A DNA stretch of 64,000 nucleotides from Auricularia sp. M13. Its lineage: Eukaryota > Basidiomycota > Agaricomycetes > Auriculariales > Auriculariaceae. Under the pieces are notes generated by a model that was given only the letters and a program-made list of their open reading frames with translations, was not told the DNA's origin and ran no database searches. Shown piece by piece: positions 1 to 11,140 of the stretch. The position numbers and the translations under genes are program-made. The first letter of the stretch is position 1; the number at the start of each line of letters is the position of its first letter. The stretch lies in NCBI GenBank assembly GCA_037042915.1, contig CM073199.1, forward strand, positions 1-64,000, read 5' to 3'.

Positions 1-840
1 GTCCAGCACGCCGGAAGACTCGGAAGGTAACCTCGGCAGGGTCTGCGGTCGCCCATTTCGGATTTTGTCGCATCGGCGAAATTGCGCGTTGCCATGACGG
101 CGCACTGCCTCGTGAGTGGTACCATCGCGTAGACCTCGCGAGAGCTCCTCGGAGATATATGGGTGTCCGACGATCGGGGTCCAACTGGGGTCGCGATTGG
201 CTCTTGTCGGTCCCTTGTCCATCATTTGTCCATCATTTGTTGGTGAACGGTTTGGTCTGGAATGTGTTTGCACCCGTCCCCGGTTTCAGCTGCACTCCTC
301 GTCGAGATACGGCTCCTTGTCGACGCCTTGTCCATCATTTGTCCATCATTTGTCGGGATTTGTTGGGCTCGTCCAGAATGCGTGCGCTCGTCGTCCCGCG
401 AGTTTAGCTGCTCCCCTCGCGGAGATACGGCTCCTTGTCCGGGTTTCGTGACATCGGCAGGTATTCCGGGTTGCTTTGGCAACGGACGGCCGAGGTAGCG
501 ACACCATCGCGTAGCCACGATCGTCAGCCTTCCGGAGATATATGGCTGTCGGGGTGTCTGCTCTCATTTGGAGTCCCTGGAAGCTCTTGACGGTCTCTTG
601 TCGGACAAATGATGGACAAATCGCGGACAAGTGATGGACAAATGATGGGCAAGTGATGGACAAGGCCAAACGCGCTTTGCACGCAGAGTGCCGTGGGGCT
701 CGCAAAATTCCGGCACCAACCCTCAATCGAACTGCCGGGCCCAACATAATTTTGCGAGTCAGCGCCAAGCCCCCTTCCTCGTTTCCGTGGCGCAGGAACC
801 TTTTGATCTCATACCATGAGATCCGGGCGACATATTAATA
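1..840 (+). repeat. Family A unit, 5' part outside the window
   Basis: This is the 3' part of a unit; its start is cut by the window edge. It ends with an 8-bp stem (805-812 with 816-823, loop ACC) and a tail ending at 840. Confidence 0.85.
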
Positions 841-2382
841 TCTTCCGGGACCTCGGCCCACTCGCAGCGGCACGACCGGTGCACCGATTCGCACGGTTGA
901 AACTGTTCCGGGAGCTGGAATTTTTCTCGTCGCGGATCCGACATGCGGCATCACGATCGCCAAGAAAGACGGGCACGCTTCCAATCGGCTTTGCTGACGA
1001 GACCAAGTCGGAAGAACGTATTCAGCCCCGGTTGAGTGGGACTTCCTTTCTCCTGGCCAAAGGTCGAGGATGCTCAGACTATCGGCAGGGTCCTTTTGCC
1101 TTCTGCCAGCCAAACACTGCCGATCGGTGGGCAGACCGACAGGCTCCCGAGCCGCGCACCCCCAAACCCCCAAATCGAGGCCAGTCCGACAGCGTCGGCG
1201 GGCTTCGGATTCTGCGATTTTGTGCCATTTCCCCTGCAAATGAGCCCCCAGTGTCCCGACATGGTGCGCAGAGAAGTTTCAGGCCTCGACGAGCGCCAGG
1301 GACAAAGCGAGACCCAGTTTGGCATCTGCAGATCTTGCAGCAGACTGCGATCAGTTCTGGACACGGTCCCTGCAGATCCAGGCTTCCTGTGCATCCGATC
1401 GGCGTCTTCGGCAGCTCTCAGGTCATATATGGATGTCTCTGACTCGGTCCCACAAGTCTCACGATCTGCCTTCGGCACTTCACAGCGCAGTCAAACCTCG
1501 ATCGGCAGGGTTCGTATTTTGGCACCGCCCATCGGATGGTCGTCCAGCACGCCGGGAAGACTCCGGAAGGTAACCTCGGCAGGGTCTGCGGTCGCCCATT
1601 TCGGATTTTGTCGCATCGGCGAAATTGCGCGTTGCCATGACGGCGCACAGCCTCGTGAGTGGTACCATCGCGTAGACCTCGGCGAGAGCTCCACGGAGAT
1701 ATATGGGTGTCCGACGATCGGGGTCCAACTGGGGTCGCGATTGGCTCTTGTCGGTCCCTTGTCCATCATTTGTCCATCATTTGTCTGGAACGTGTTTGGA
1801 ATGTGTTTGTCCCCCGCGGTTTCAGCTGCACTCCTCGTCGAGATACGGCTCCTTGTCGACGCCTTGTCCATCATTTGTCCATCATTTGTCGGGGATTTGT
1901 TGGGCTCTCGTCCAGAATGCGTGCGCTCGTCGTCCCGCGAGTTTAGCTGCTCCCCTCGCGGAGATACGGCTCCTTGTCCGGGTTTCGTGACATCGGCAGG
2001 TATTCCGGGTTGCTTTGGCAACGGACGGCCGAGGTAGCGACACCATCGCGTAGCCACGATCGTCAGCCTTCCGGAGATATATGGCTGTCGGGGTGTCTGC
2101 TCTCATTTGGAGTCCCTGGAAGCTCTTGACGGTCTCTTGTCGGACAAATGATGGACAAATCGCGGACAAGTGATGGACAAATGATGGGCAAGTGATGGAC
2201 AAGGCCAAAACGCGCTTTGCACGCAGAGTGCCGTGGGGCTCGCAAAATTCCGGCACCAACCCTCAATCGAACTGCCGGGCCCAACATAATTTTGCGAGTC
2301 AGCGCCAAGCCCCCCTTCCTCGTTTCCGTGGCGCAGGAACCTTTTTGATCTCATACCATGAGATCCGGGCGACATATTAATA
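841..2382 (+). repeat. Family A unit 1 (1542 bp)
   Basis: Full-length unit from TCTTCCGGGACCTCGG to the tail ending at 2382. Motif clusters lie near 1759-1785 and 1866-1892 (forward) and 2143-2203 (inverted). Confidence 0.88.
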
Positions 2383-3919
2383 TCTTCCGGGACCTCGGCC
2401 CACTCGCAGCGGCACGACCGGTGCACCGATTCGCACGGTTGAAACTGTTCCGGGGAGCTGGAATTTTTCTCGTCGCAGATCCGACATGCTGCATTCCGAT
2501 CGCCAAGAAAGACGGGCACGCTTCCAATCGGCTTTGCTGACGAGACCAAGTCGGAAGAACGTATTCAGCCCCGGTTGAGTGGGACTTCCTTTCTCCTGGA
2601 CAAAGGTCGAGGATGCTCAGACTATCGGCAGGGTCTTTTGCCTCTGCCAGCCAAACACAGCCGATCGGTGGGCAGACCGACAGGCTCCGAGCCGCGCACC
2701 CCCAAACCCCCAAATCGAGGCCAGTCCGACAGCGTCGGCGGGCTTCGGATTCTGCGATTTTGTGCCTTTTCCCCTGCAAATGAGCCCCCAGTGTCCCGAC
2801 ATGGTGCGCAGAGAAGTTTCAGGCCTCGACGAGCGCCAGGGACAAAGCGAGACACACAGTTGGCATCTGCAGATCTTGCAGCAGACTGCGATCAGGTCTG
2901 GACACGGTCCCTGCAGATCCAAGGCTTCCTGTGCATCGGATCGGCGTCTTCGGCAGCTCTCAGGTCATATATGGATGTCTCTGACTCGGTCCCACGAGTC
3001 TCACGATCTGCCTTCGGCACTTCACAGCGCAGTCAAACCTCGATCGGCAGGGTTCGTATTTTGGCACCGCCCATCGGATGGTCGTCCAGCACGCCGGGAA
3101 GACTCCGGAAGGTAACCTCGGCAGGGTCTGCGGTCGCCCATTTCGGATTTTGTCGCATCGGCGAAAATTGCGCGTTGCCATGACGGCGCACAGCCTCGTG
3201 AGTGGTACCATCGCGTAGACCCTCGCGAGAGCTCCTCGGAGATATATGGGTGTCCGACGATCGGGGTCCAACTGGGGTCGCGATTGGCTCTTGTCGGTCC
3301 CTTGTCCATCATTTGTCCATCATTTGTCTGGAACGTGTTTGGTCTTCGTCCCGCGGTTTCGGCTGCACTCCTCGTCGAGATACGGCTCCTTGTCGACGCC
3401 TTGTCCATCATTTGTCCATCATTTGTCGGGGATTTGTTGGGCTCTCGTCCAGAATGCGTGCGCTCGTCGTCCCGCAAGTTTAGCTGCACCCCTCGCGGAG
3501 ATACGGCTCCTTGTCCGGGTTTCGTGACATCGGCAGGTATTCCGGGTTGCTTTGGCAACGGACGGCCGAGGTAGCGACACCATCGCGTAGCCACGATCGT
3601 CAGCCTTCCGGAGATATATGGCTGTCGGGGTGTCTGCTCTCATTTGGAGTCCCTGGAAGCTCTTGACGGTCTCTTGTCGGACAAATGATGGACAAATCGC
3701 GGACAAGTGATGGACAAATGATGGGCAAGTGATGGACAAGGCCAAAACGCGCTTTGCACGCAGAGTGCCGTGGGGCTCGCAAAATTCCGGCACCAACCCT
3801 CAATCGAACTGCCGGGCCCAACATAATTTTGCGAGTCAGCGCCAAGCCCCCCTTCCTCGTTTCCGTGGCGCAGGAACCTTTTTGATCTCATACCATGAGA
3901 TCCGGGCGACATATTAATA
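2383..3919 (+). repeat. Family A unit 2 (1537 bp)
   Basis: Full-length unit with the same start and end as unit 1. It differs by scattered substitutions and small indels. Confidence 0.88.
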
Positions 3920-5460
3920 TCTTCCGGGACCTCGGCCCACTTCGCAGCGGCGCGACCGGTGCACCGATTCGCACGGTTGAAACTGTTCCGGGGAGCTGGA
4001 ATTTTTCTCGTCGCAGATCCGACATGCTGCATTCCGATCGCCAAGAAAGACGGGCACGCTTCCAATCGGCTTTGCTGACGAGACCAAGTCGGAAGAACGT
4101 ATTCAGCCCCGGTTGAGTGGGACTTCCTTTCTCCTGGACAAAGGTCGAGGATGCTCAGACTATCGGCAGGGTTCTTTTTGCCTGCTGCCAGCCAAACACG
4201 GCCGATCGGTGGGCAGACCGACAGGCTCCTGAGCCGCGCACCCCAAACCCCCAAATCGAGGCCAGTCCGACAGCGTCGGCGGGCTTCGGATTCTGCGATT
4301 TTGTGCCGTTTCCCCTGCAAATGAGCCCCCAGTGTCCCGACATGGTGCGTGCAGAGAAGTTTCAGGCCTCGACGAGCGCCAGGGACAAAGCGAGACACAG
4401 TTTGGCGTGTGCAGATCTTGCAGCAGACTGCGATCAGGTCTGGACACGGTCCCTGCAGATCCCAGGCTTCCTGTGCATCCGGATCGGCGTCTTCGGCAGC
4501 TCTCAGGTCATGTATGGATGTCCCCGACTCGGTCCCACGAGTCTCACGATCTGCCTTCGGCACTTCACAGCGCAGTCAAACCTCGATCGGCAGGGTTCGT
4601 ATTTTGGCACCGCCCATCGGATGGTCGTCCAGCACGCCGGGAAGACTCCGGAAGGTAACCTCGGCAGGGTCTGCGGTCGCCCATTTCGGATTTTGTCGCA
4701 TCGGCGAAAATTGCGCGTTGCCATGACGGCGCACAGCCTCGTGAGTGGTACCATCGCGTAGACCCTCGCGAGAGCTCCTCGGAGATATATGGGTGTCCGA
4801 CGATCGGGGTCCAACTGGGGTCGCGATTGGCTCTTGTCGGTCCCTTGTCCATCATTTGTCCATCATTTGTCTGGAACGTGTTTGGTCTTCGTCCCGCGGT
4901 TTCGGCTGCACTCCTCGTCGAGATACGGCTCCTTGTCGACGCCTTGTCCATCATTTGTCCATCATTTGTCGGGGATTTGTTGGGCTCTCGTCCAGAATGC
5001 GTGCGCTCGTCGTCCCGCAAGTTTAGCTGCACCCCTCGCGGAGATACGGCTCCTTGTCCGGGTTTCGTGACATCGGCAGGTATTCCGGGTTGCTTTGGCA
5101 ACGGACGGCCGAGGTAGCGACACCATCGCGTAGCCACGATCGTCAGCCTTCCGGAGATATATGGCTGTCGGGGTGTCTGCTCTCATTTGGAGTCCCTGGA
5201 AGCTCTTGACGGTCTCTTGTCGGACAAATGATGGACAAATCGCGGACAAGTGATGGACAAATGATGGGCAAGTGATGGACAAGGCCAAAACGCGCTTTGC
5301 ACGCAGAGTGCCGTGGGGCTCGCAAAATTCCGGCACCAACCCTCAATCGAACTGCCGGGCCCAACATAATTTTGAGTCAGCGCCAAGCCCCCCTTCCTCG
5401 TTTCCGTGGCGCAGGAACCTTTTTGATCTCATACCATGAGATCCGGGCGACATATTAATA
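3920..5460 (+). repeat. Family A unit 3 (1541 bp)
   Basis: Full-length unit that is very close to unit 2 over its second half, which suggests recent duplication or conversion within the array. Confidence 0.88.
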
Positions 5461-6998
5461 TCTTCCGGGACCTCGGCCCACTCGCAGCGGCACGACCGGT
5501 GCACCGATTCGCACGGTTGAAACTGTTCCGGGGAGCTGGAATTTTTCTCGTCGCAGATCCGACATGCTGCATTCCGATCGCCAAGAAAGACGGGCACGCT
5601 TCCAATCGGCTTTGCTGACGAGACCAAGTCGGAAGAACGTATTCAGCCCCGGTTGAGTGGGACTTCCTTTCTCCTGGACAAAGGTCGAGGATGCTCAGAC
5701 TATCGGCAGGGTTCTTTTTGCCTGCTGCCAGCCAAACACGGCCGATCGGTGGGCAGACCGACAGGCTCCCGAGCCGCGCACCCCCAAACCCCCAAATCGA
5801 GGCCAGTCCGACAGCGTCGGCGGGCTTCGGATTCTGCGATTTTGTGCCGTTTCCCCTGCAAATGAGCCCCCAGTGTCCCGACATGGTGCGCAGAGAAGTT
5901 TCAGGCCTCGACGAGCGCCAGGGACGAAGCGAGACACACTTTGGCGTGTGCAGATCTTGCAGCAGACTGCGATCAGGTCTGGACACGGTCCCTGCAGATC
6001 CCAGGCTTCCTGTGCATCCGATCGGCGTCTTCGGCAGCTCTCAGGTCATGTATGGATGTCCCCGACTCGGTCCCACGAGTCTCACGATCTGCCTTCGGCA
6101 CTTCACAGCGCAGTCAAACCTCGATCGGCAGGGTTCGTATTTTGGCACCGCCCATCGGATGGTCGTCCAGCACGCCGGGAAGACTCCGGAAGGTAACCTC
6201 GGCAGGGTCTGCGGTCGCCCATTTCGGATTTTGTCGCATCGGCGAAAATTGCGCGTTGCCATGACGGCGCACAGCCTCGTGAGTGGTACCATCGCGTAGA
6301 CCCTCGCGAGAGCTCCTCGGAGATATATGGGTGTCCGACGATCGGGGTCCAACTGGGGTCGCGATTGGCTCTTGTCGGTCCCTTGTCCATCATTTGTCCA
6401 TCATTTGTCTGGAACGTGTTTGGTCTTCGTCCCGCGGTTTCGGCTGCACTCCTCGTCGAGATACGGCTCCTTGTCGACGCCTTGTCCATCATTTGTCCAT
6501 CATTTGTCGGGATTTGTTGGGCTCTCGTCCAGAATGCGTGCGCTCGTCGTCCGCAAGTTTAGCTGCACCCCTCGCGGAGATACGGCTCCTTGTCCGGGTT
6601 TCGTGACATCGGCAGGTATTCCGGGTTGCTTTGGCAACGGACGGCCGAGGTAGCGACACCATCGCGTAGCCACGATCGTCAGCCTTCCGGAGATATATGG
6701 CTGTCGGGGTGTCTGCTCTCATTTGGAGTCCCTGGAAGCTCTTGACGGTCTCTTGTCGGACAAATGATGGACAAATCGCGGACAAGTGATGGACAAATGA
6801 TGGGCAAGTGATGGACAAGGCCAAAACGCGCTTTGCACGCAGAGTGCCGTGGGGCTCGCAAAATTCCGGCACCAACCCTCAATCGAACTGCCGGGCCCAA
6901 CATAATTTTGCGAGTCAGCGCCAAGCCCCCCTTCCTCGTTTCCGTGGCGCAGGAACCTTTTTGATCTCATACCATGAGATCCGGGCGACATATTAATA
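5461..6998 (+). repeat. Family A unit 4 (1538 bp)
   Basis: Full-length unit. Its tail is followed directly by a 5'-truncated subfamily B copy, giving the junction TTAATA/GGGTGTCC. Confidence 0.88.
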
Positions 6999-7681
6999 GG
7001 GTGTCCGGCGATCGGGATCCAACTGGCGTCGCAATTGGCTCTCGTCGGTCCCTCGTCCATCATTTGTCCATCATTTGTTGGTGATCGGTCGGCTTCATGT
7101 CTGGAATGGGTTTGCTCTTCGTCCCGTGGTTTCAGCTGCACTCCTCGTTGAGCTACGGCTCCTTGTTGAGCTCTTGTCCATCATTTGTTCATCATTCGTT
7201 GGGCTCTCGTCCAGAATGCGTTCGCTCGTCGTCCCGCGAGTTTAGCTGCACCCCTCGCGGAGATACGGCTCCTTGTTCGGGTTTTGTGACATCGGCAGGG
7301 ATTCCGGGTTGCTTTGGCAACGGACGGCCGAGGTAGCGACACCATCGCGTAGCCACGATCGTCAGCCTTCCGGAGATATATGGCTGTCGGGGTGTCTGCT
7401 CTCATCTGGAGTCCCTGGAAGCTCTTGACGGTCTCTTGTCGGACAAATGATGGACAAATCGCGGACAAGTGATGGACAAATGATGGGCAAGTGATGGACA
7501 AGGCCAAAACGCGCTTTGCACGCAGCCTGCCACGGGCCACACAAAATTCCGGCACCAACTCCGGAATGTTTTCTGAGGGCGTCGATAAATTTCTGACGTT
7601 CCGCCGACCGGCTATCTCCGATATTGCGTCCCCTGGAAGCTTTTCATCCTGATACCATCGGGATCGGGCGACATATTAAGA
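6999..7681 (+). repeat. Subfamily B unit, 5'-truncated (~683 bp)
   Basis: The copy starts at GGGTGTCCGGCG, which is internal in the full-length B unit that follows (at about 8546). It ends in a different hairpin, stem ATCCTGAT with ATCGGGAT (one G-T wobble) and loop ACC, then GGGCGACATATTAAGA. The region between about 7555 and 7640 differs from family A proper. Confidence 0.82.
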
Positions 7682-9230
7682 TGTTCTGGGACGTCGACCG
7701 ACTCGCAGCGGCACGACCGGTGCACCGGTCGCACGGTTGAAACTGTTCCGGGAGCTGGAATTTTCTCGTTGCAGATCAGACATGCGGCATCACGATCGCC
7801 GAGAAAGATGGGCACGCTTCCAATCGGCTTAGCTGACGAAACCAAGTCGGAAGAACGTATTCAGCCCCGGTTGAGTGTGACTTCCTTTCTCCTGGGCCAA
7901 AGGTCGAGGATGCTCAGACTATCGGCAGAGTCCTTTTGCCTTCTGCCAGCCAAACACAGCCGATCGGTGGGCAGACCGACAGGCTCCCTGAGCCGCGCAC
8001 CCCCAAAGCCCCAAATCGAGGCCAGTCCGACAGCGTCGGCGGGCTTCGGATTCTGCGAATTTGTGCCTTTTCCCCTGGATATGAGCCCCCAGTGTCCCGA
8101 CATGGCGCGCAGAGAAGTTTCAGGCCTCGACGAGCGCCAGGGACGAAGCCAGACCCAGTTCGGCATCTGCAAATCCTGCGGCAGAGTGCGATCAGGTCTG
8201 GACACGGTCCCTGCAGATCCCAGGCTTCCAGTGCATCGGATCGGCGTCTTCGGCAGCTCTCAGGTCATATATGGATGTCTCTGACTCGGTCCCGCGAGTC
8301 TCACGATTTGCCTTCGGCACTTCACAGCGCAGTCAAAACTCGATCGGCAGGGTTCGTATTTTGGCACCACCCATCGGATGGTCGTCCAGCACGCCGTGAA
8401 GACTCCGGAAGGTAACCTCGGCAGGGTCTGCGGTCGCCCATTTCGGATTTTGTCGCGTCGGCGGGAATTGCGTGTTGCCATGACGGCGCACAGCCTCGCA
8501 AAGGGTACCATCGCCTAGATCTCGGCGAGAGCTCCCCGGAGATATATGGGTGTCCGGCGATCGGGATCCAACTGGCGTCGCAATTGGCTCTCGTCGGTCC
8601 CTCGTCCATCATTTGTCCATCATTTGTTGGTGATCGGTCGGCTTCATGTCTGGAATGGGTTTGCTCTTCGTCCCGTGGTTTCAGCTGCACTCCTCGTTGA
8701 GCTACGGCTCCTTGTTGAGCTCTTGTCCATCATTTGTTCATCATTCGTTGGGCTCTCGTCCAGAATGCGTTCGCTCGTCGTCCCGCGAGTTTAGCTGCAC
8801 CCCTCGCGGAGATACGGCTCCTTGTTCGGGTTTTGTGACATCGGCAGGGATTCCGGGTTGCTTTGGCAACGGACGGCCGAGGTAGCGACACCATCGCGTA
8901 GCCACGATCGTCAGCCTTCCGGAGATATATGGCTGTCGGGGTGTCTGCTCTCATCTGGAGTCCCTGGAAGCTCTTGACGGTCTCTTGTCGGACAAATGAT
9001 GGACAAATCGCGGACAAGTGATGGACAAATGATGGGCAAGTGATGGACAAGGCCAAAACGCGCTTTGCACGCAGCCTGCCACGGGCCACACAAAATTCCG
9101 GCACCAACTCCGGAATGTTTTCTGAGGGCGTCGATAAATTTCTGACGTTCCGCCGACCGGCTATCTCCGATATTGCGTCCCCTGGAAGCTTTTCATCCTG
9201 ATACCATCGGGATCGGGCGACATATTAAGA
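7682..9230 (+). repeat. Subfamily B unit, full length (1549 bp)
   Basis: It starts ATGTTCTGGGACGTCG, the counterpart of the family A start, and ends in the same B hairpin and tail as the preceding copy. It is the last unit of the array. Confidence 0.85.
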
Positions 9231-9798
9231 GGTAGGCGGACAGCGGCGAGGCGGATTGGCGCGAACCGCCTACCCGCGTGCTGCTGTCCGTAGATGCCGC
9301 GTCTGGCGGGCGCCCCCCTGGCTCGACCTCCGGGGGCAGCCCCGCGCCGTGCGCGCTGGACGAGCGGCTCGACGAGAACATGGCCGGAGTAGAGGACGCG
9401 GTTAATCGGGATTCACCGGTGAAATTTTCCGGGACAGCGCGCTGGGCTCAGAGACCTTCCCCAAATTGTCCACCTCTGTAACGAGTGAGGGAACGCTCGT
9501 TAAGGGTCGCGAGGGGAGGTCTGACTGAACCCGTGATAGCGGCCGTCAGGGGTGTAACTATGCTCCCTAGTCGGGAAGCGTCGAGTGCGGATGGTACGAG
9601 GAGACGCGAGTATCGCGGCTCCGAGGGCAAGACTGTAGGCGCGAAGTACGGTAGCTGGCCTCGCAGTTCACGGTTCACGGTTCAAGCTTCTCGGCCTGAA
9701 CGTGAGAGTGAGCGAAGACGGGTAAGAAGTAGATTGCGCAAACAAGACATAACAACGCTAGTAAGAGCGGGCCTCGGAGTATCTAAGTTCCCCTTACA
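9231..9798 (-). mobile_element. Ty3/Gypsy 5' end fragment (LTR + leader + gag start)
   Basis: Read on the minus strand, an LTR-like block (9798-9477) begins TGTAAGG and ends TTACA (TG...CA). It is followed by GAGGTGGAC and a 95-base leader, then an ATG at 9381 that opens Ser/Pro/Gly-rich coding sequence (MFSSSRSSSAHGAG...). The intact Gypsy element at 21709-33376 has the same layout: a 321-bp LTR, then GAGGTGGAC, an 83-base leader and a similar low-complexity gag start. The fragment is cut at 9231 by the family A array and abuts Gypsy-1 gag at 9799. The orientation is inferred from this resemblance. The alternative, that it is the 5' LTR of plus-strand Gypsy-1, fits less well because no matching 3' LTR is present. 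Confidence 0.55.
9477..9798 (-). repeat. LTR of the truncated Gypsy fragment
   Basis: This 322-bp block is bounded by TG and CA. It has the same length class and end sequence (CCTTACA on the plus strand) as the 321-bp LTRs of Gypsy-2, but different internal sequence. No second copy was found in the window. Confidence 0.5.
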
Positions 9799-9800
9799 GT

Positions 9801-11140
9801 GAGTACTGGCATTATGGCAGAAAGAACCGACGGTCTCACCGTCGCGAATCGAGCCCACATGTCGAACAAGGGCGAGGAGGTCCGCCATCAACTCCTCCTA
9901 GTTCAAGCTCGAGTTCGAGTCGAAGCTCGAGTAGAGATTCGACTCGATCGGCTGGAACACAAGGAAACGGTGGGGGCGGACATCCACCTGGTCCGCTGCC
10001 CGTACCACCAGCTGCGCCGCCGCCCGGACAACCGGGTGGTGGAGGTGGTGGAGGTGGCGGGGGTGGCGGAGGCGGCGGACCAAACCCGCCGGCTCCTCCT
10101 CCTGGACAGCCCGCTGGTGGTCCAGTTCCCGTCGTGGTACAGCCCGTTCAAAATGCTGAACATTGGCGAGACGTTAAGATGGATAAGCCAAAATACTCAG
10201 GTAGTTCGGACTTGGATGAATTCGATGCTTACATTGCGAAATGGAATCTGTGGCGTGAAGTAAAGCAAGTCGATGGATTAATGGCAGTGCGTATCATGAT
10301 GGAGACACTCACTGGGAAAGCCTTAAAATGGTACATGAGACATGTAGCGCGTACGCCGCAACGATGGGATGTAAACCAAATCTATCGCGCGCTATTTGAA
10401 CACTGATTCCCACGCGATTTTAGAGCGAAACTTCGTGAGAAACTTATGACATCAAAGCAGAACGGACGTACGGTGAAGGATTTTGCACAGGACCTCGAGA
10501 ACCTGCAGTTCAGGTTTCCAGAGGTGTCTGAATGGGAGATCAAACGGATTCTGTGGTACGGAGTGGATCCGTACATCCGAATGTTCTGGCGGGAAAAGCG
10601 ACGTTCAATCGAATGGGACACGCTCGAAACTCTGGTTGACTATGCGGATCGCGCTGAGATGCGTGAAAATGAGCGGAGGGATCAGCTAGAAGAAGAACGC
10701 AAGATACAGCGTCTGAATGAGACGGGACAGAGAAATTCGACGCGTACCTGGGGTGGCGGCGATTTACTCGGCGTCAGACAACTCAGACGACTACTCAGCA
10801 GACTACCATACCTAAGAGAACGACCGAGAACGCTGCAACTGGTTCAGCAAAACCAAAAACGGGAAATGCTCGCGCACCAAGTGTAGCAGCTGTATTACCC
10901 GTAGGTGCGAAACTGACGAGATCTCAAAGAGATGAGCATCGAGCAAAAAATCAGTGTTTTCATTGTCACGAACAAGGGCATGATGCGAAGTCTTGTCCGC
11001 AGCTGCGCGAGGCAAAACCCAAAGGTCCACGAGTTTCGGGGTCAAATCCGAACAGGGAACGAGACTCAGCGAAAAGCTATAAAGGCGGGAGGGAGAAAAG
11101 GGCAACGAACCTCATCCCCTCAGGTGCCATTCGCCTAGCC
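9801..11140 (+). pseudogene. Gypsy-1 gag, with internal stop and frameshifts
   Basis: The frame at 9801-10403 gives an Arg/Ser-rich start, a Pro/Gly-rich linker with a long Gly run (about 10035-10080), then the capsid-like segment ...KMDKPKYSGSSDLDEFD..., which is typical of fungal Gypsy Gag. A TGA at 10404-10406 interrupts it (…ALFEH*FPRDFRAKL…) and the same frame continues beyond the stop. After a frame change, a CCHC zinc knuckle CFHCHEQGHDAKSC (about 10949-10990) follows. The protein would bind element RNA and form the particle; here it is a relic. The N-terminal end may be lost to the neighbouring LTR at 9798. Confidence 0.8.

Larger units (their letters stand above)
1..9230 (+). repeat. 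Family A head-to-tail array of ~1.54 kb units
   Basis: The same ~1540-base sequence recurs head to tail. The landmark GTCCAGCACGCCGG occurs at 1, about 1541, 3086, 4628 and 6167, and in a diverged form near 8386. Each unit contains a forward cluster of TTGTCCATCATTTGTCC, an inverted cluster (GGACAAATGATGGACAAAT) about 350 bases later, and ends with a small hairpin and the tail GGCGACATATTAATA. Open frames of 100-300 codons exist on both strands, but they overlap heavily, are interrupted at different places in different copies, and show no domain that I recognise, so I read the unit as non-coding. The last two units (6999-9230) form a diverged subfamily, B. The array ends at 9230 against a retrotransposon fragment. 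Confidence 0.9.

Noticed and set aside
805-840. Family A as a Helitron
   Set aside because: The hairpin near a conserved 3' end and the TC after an A at the full-length start are suggestive. However, the 3' end is TTAATA or TTAAGA, not CTRR, and 5' truncations with variable starts do not fit rolling-circle ends.
1-9230. Long open frames within the family A units as protein genes
   Set aside because: They occur in several frames on both strands at once, shift frame between copies, and mostly translate the repeated TTGTCCATC motif. No domain or start context supports coding.
831-9230. Tail repeats as telomeric or subtelomeric repeats
   Set aside because: There is no TTAGGG-like array, and host genes and retroelements lie on both sides of the blocks.
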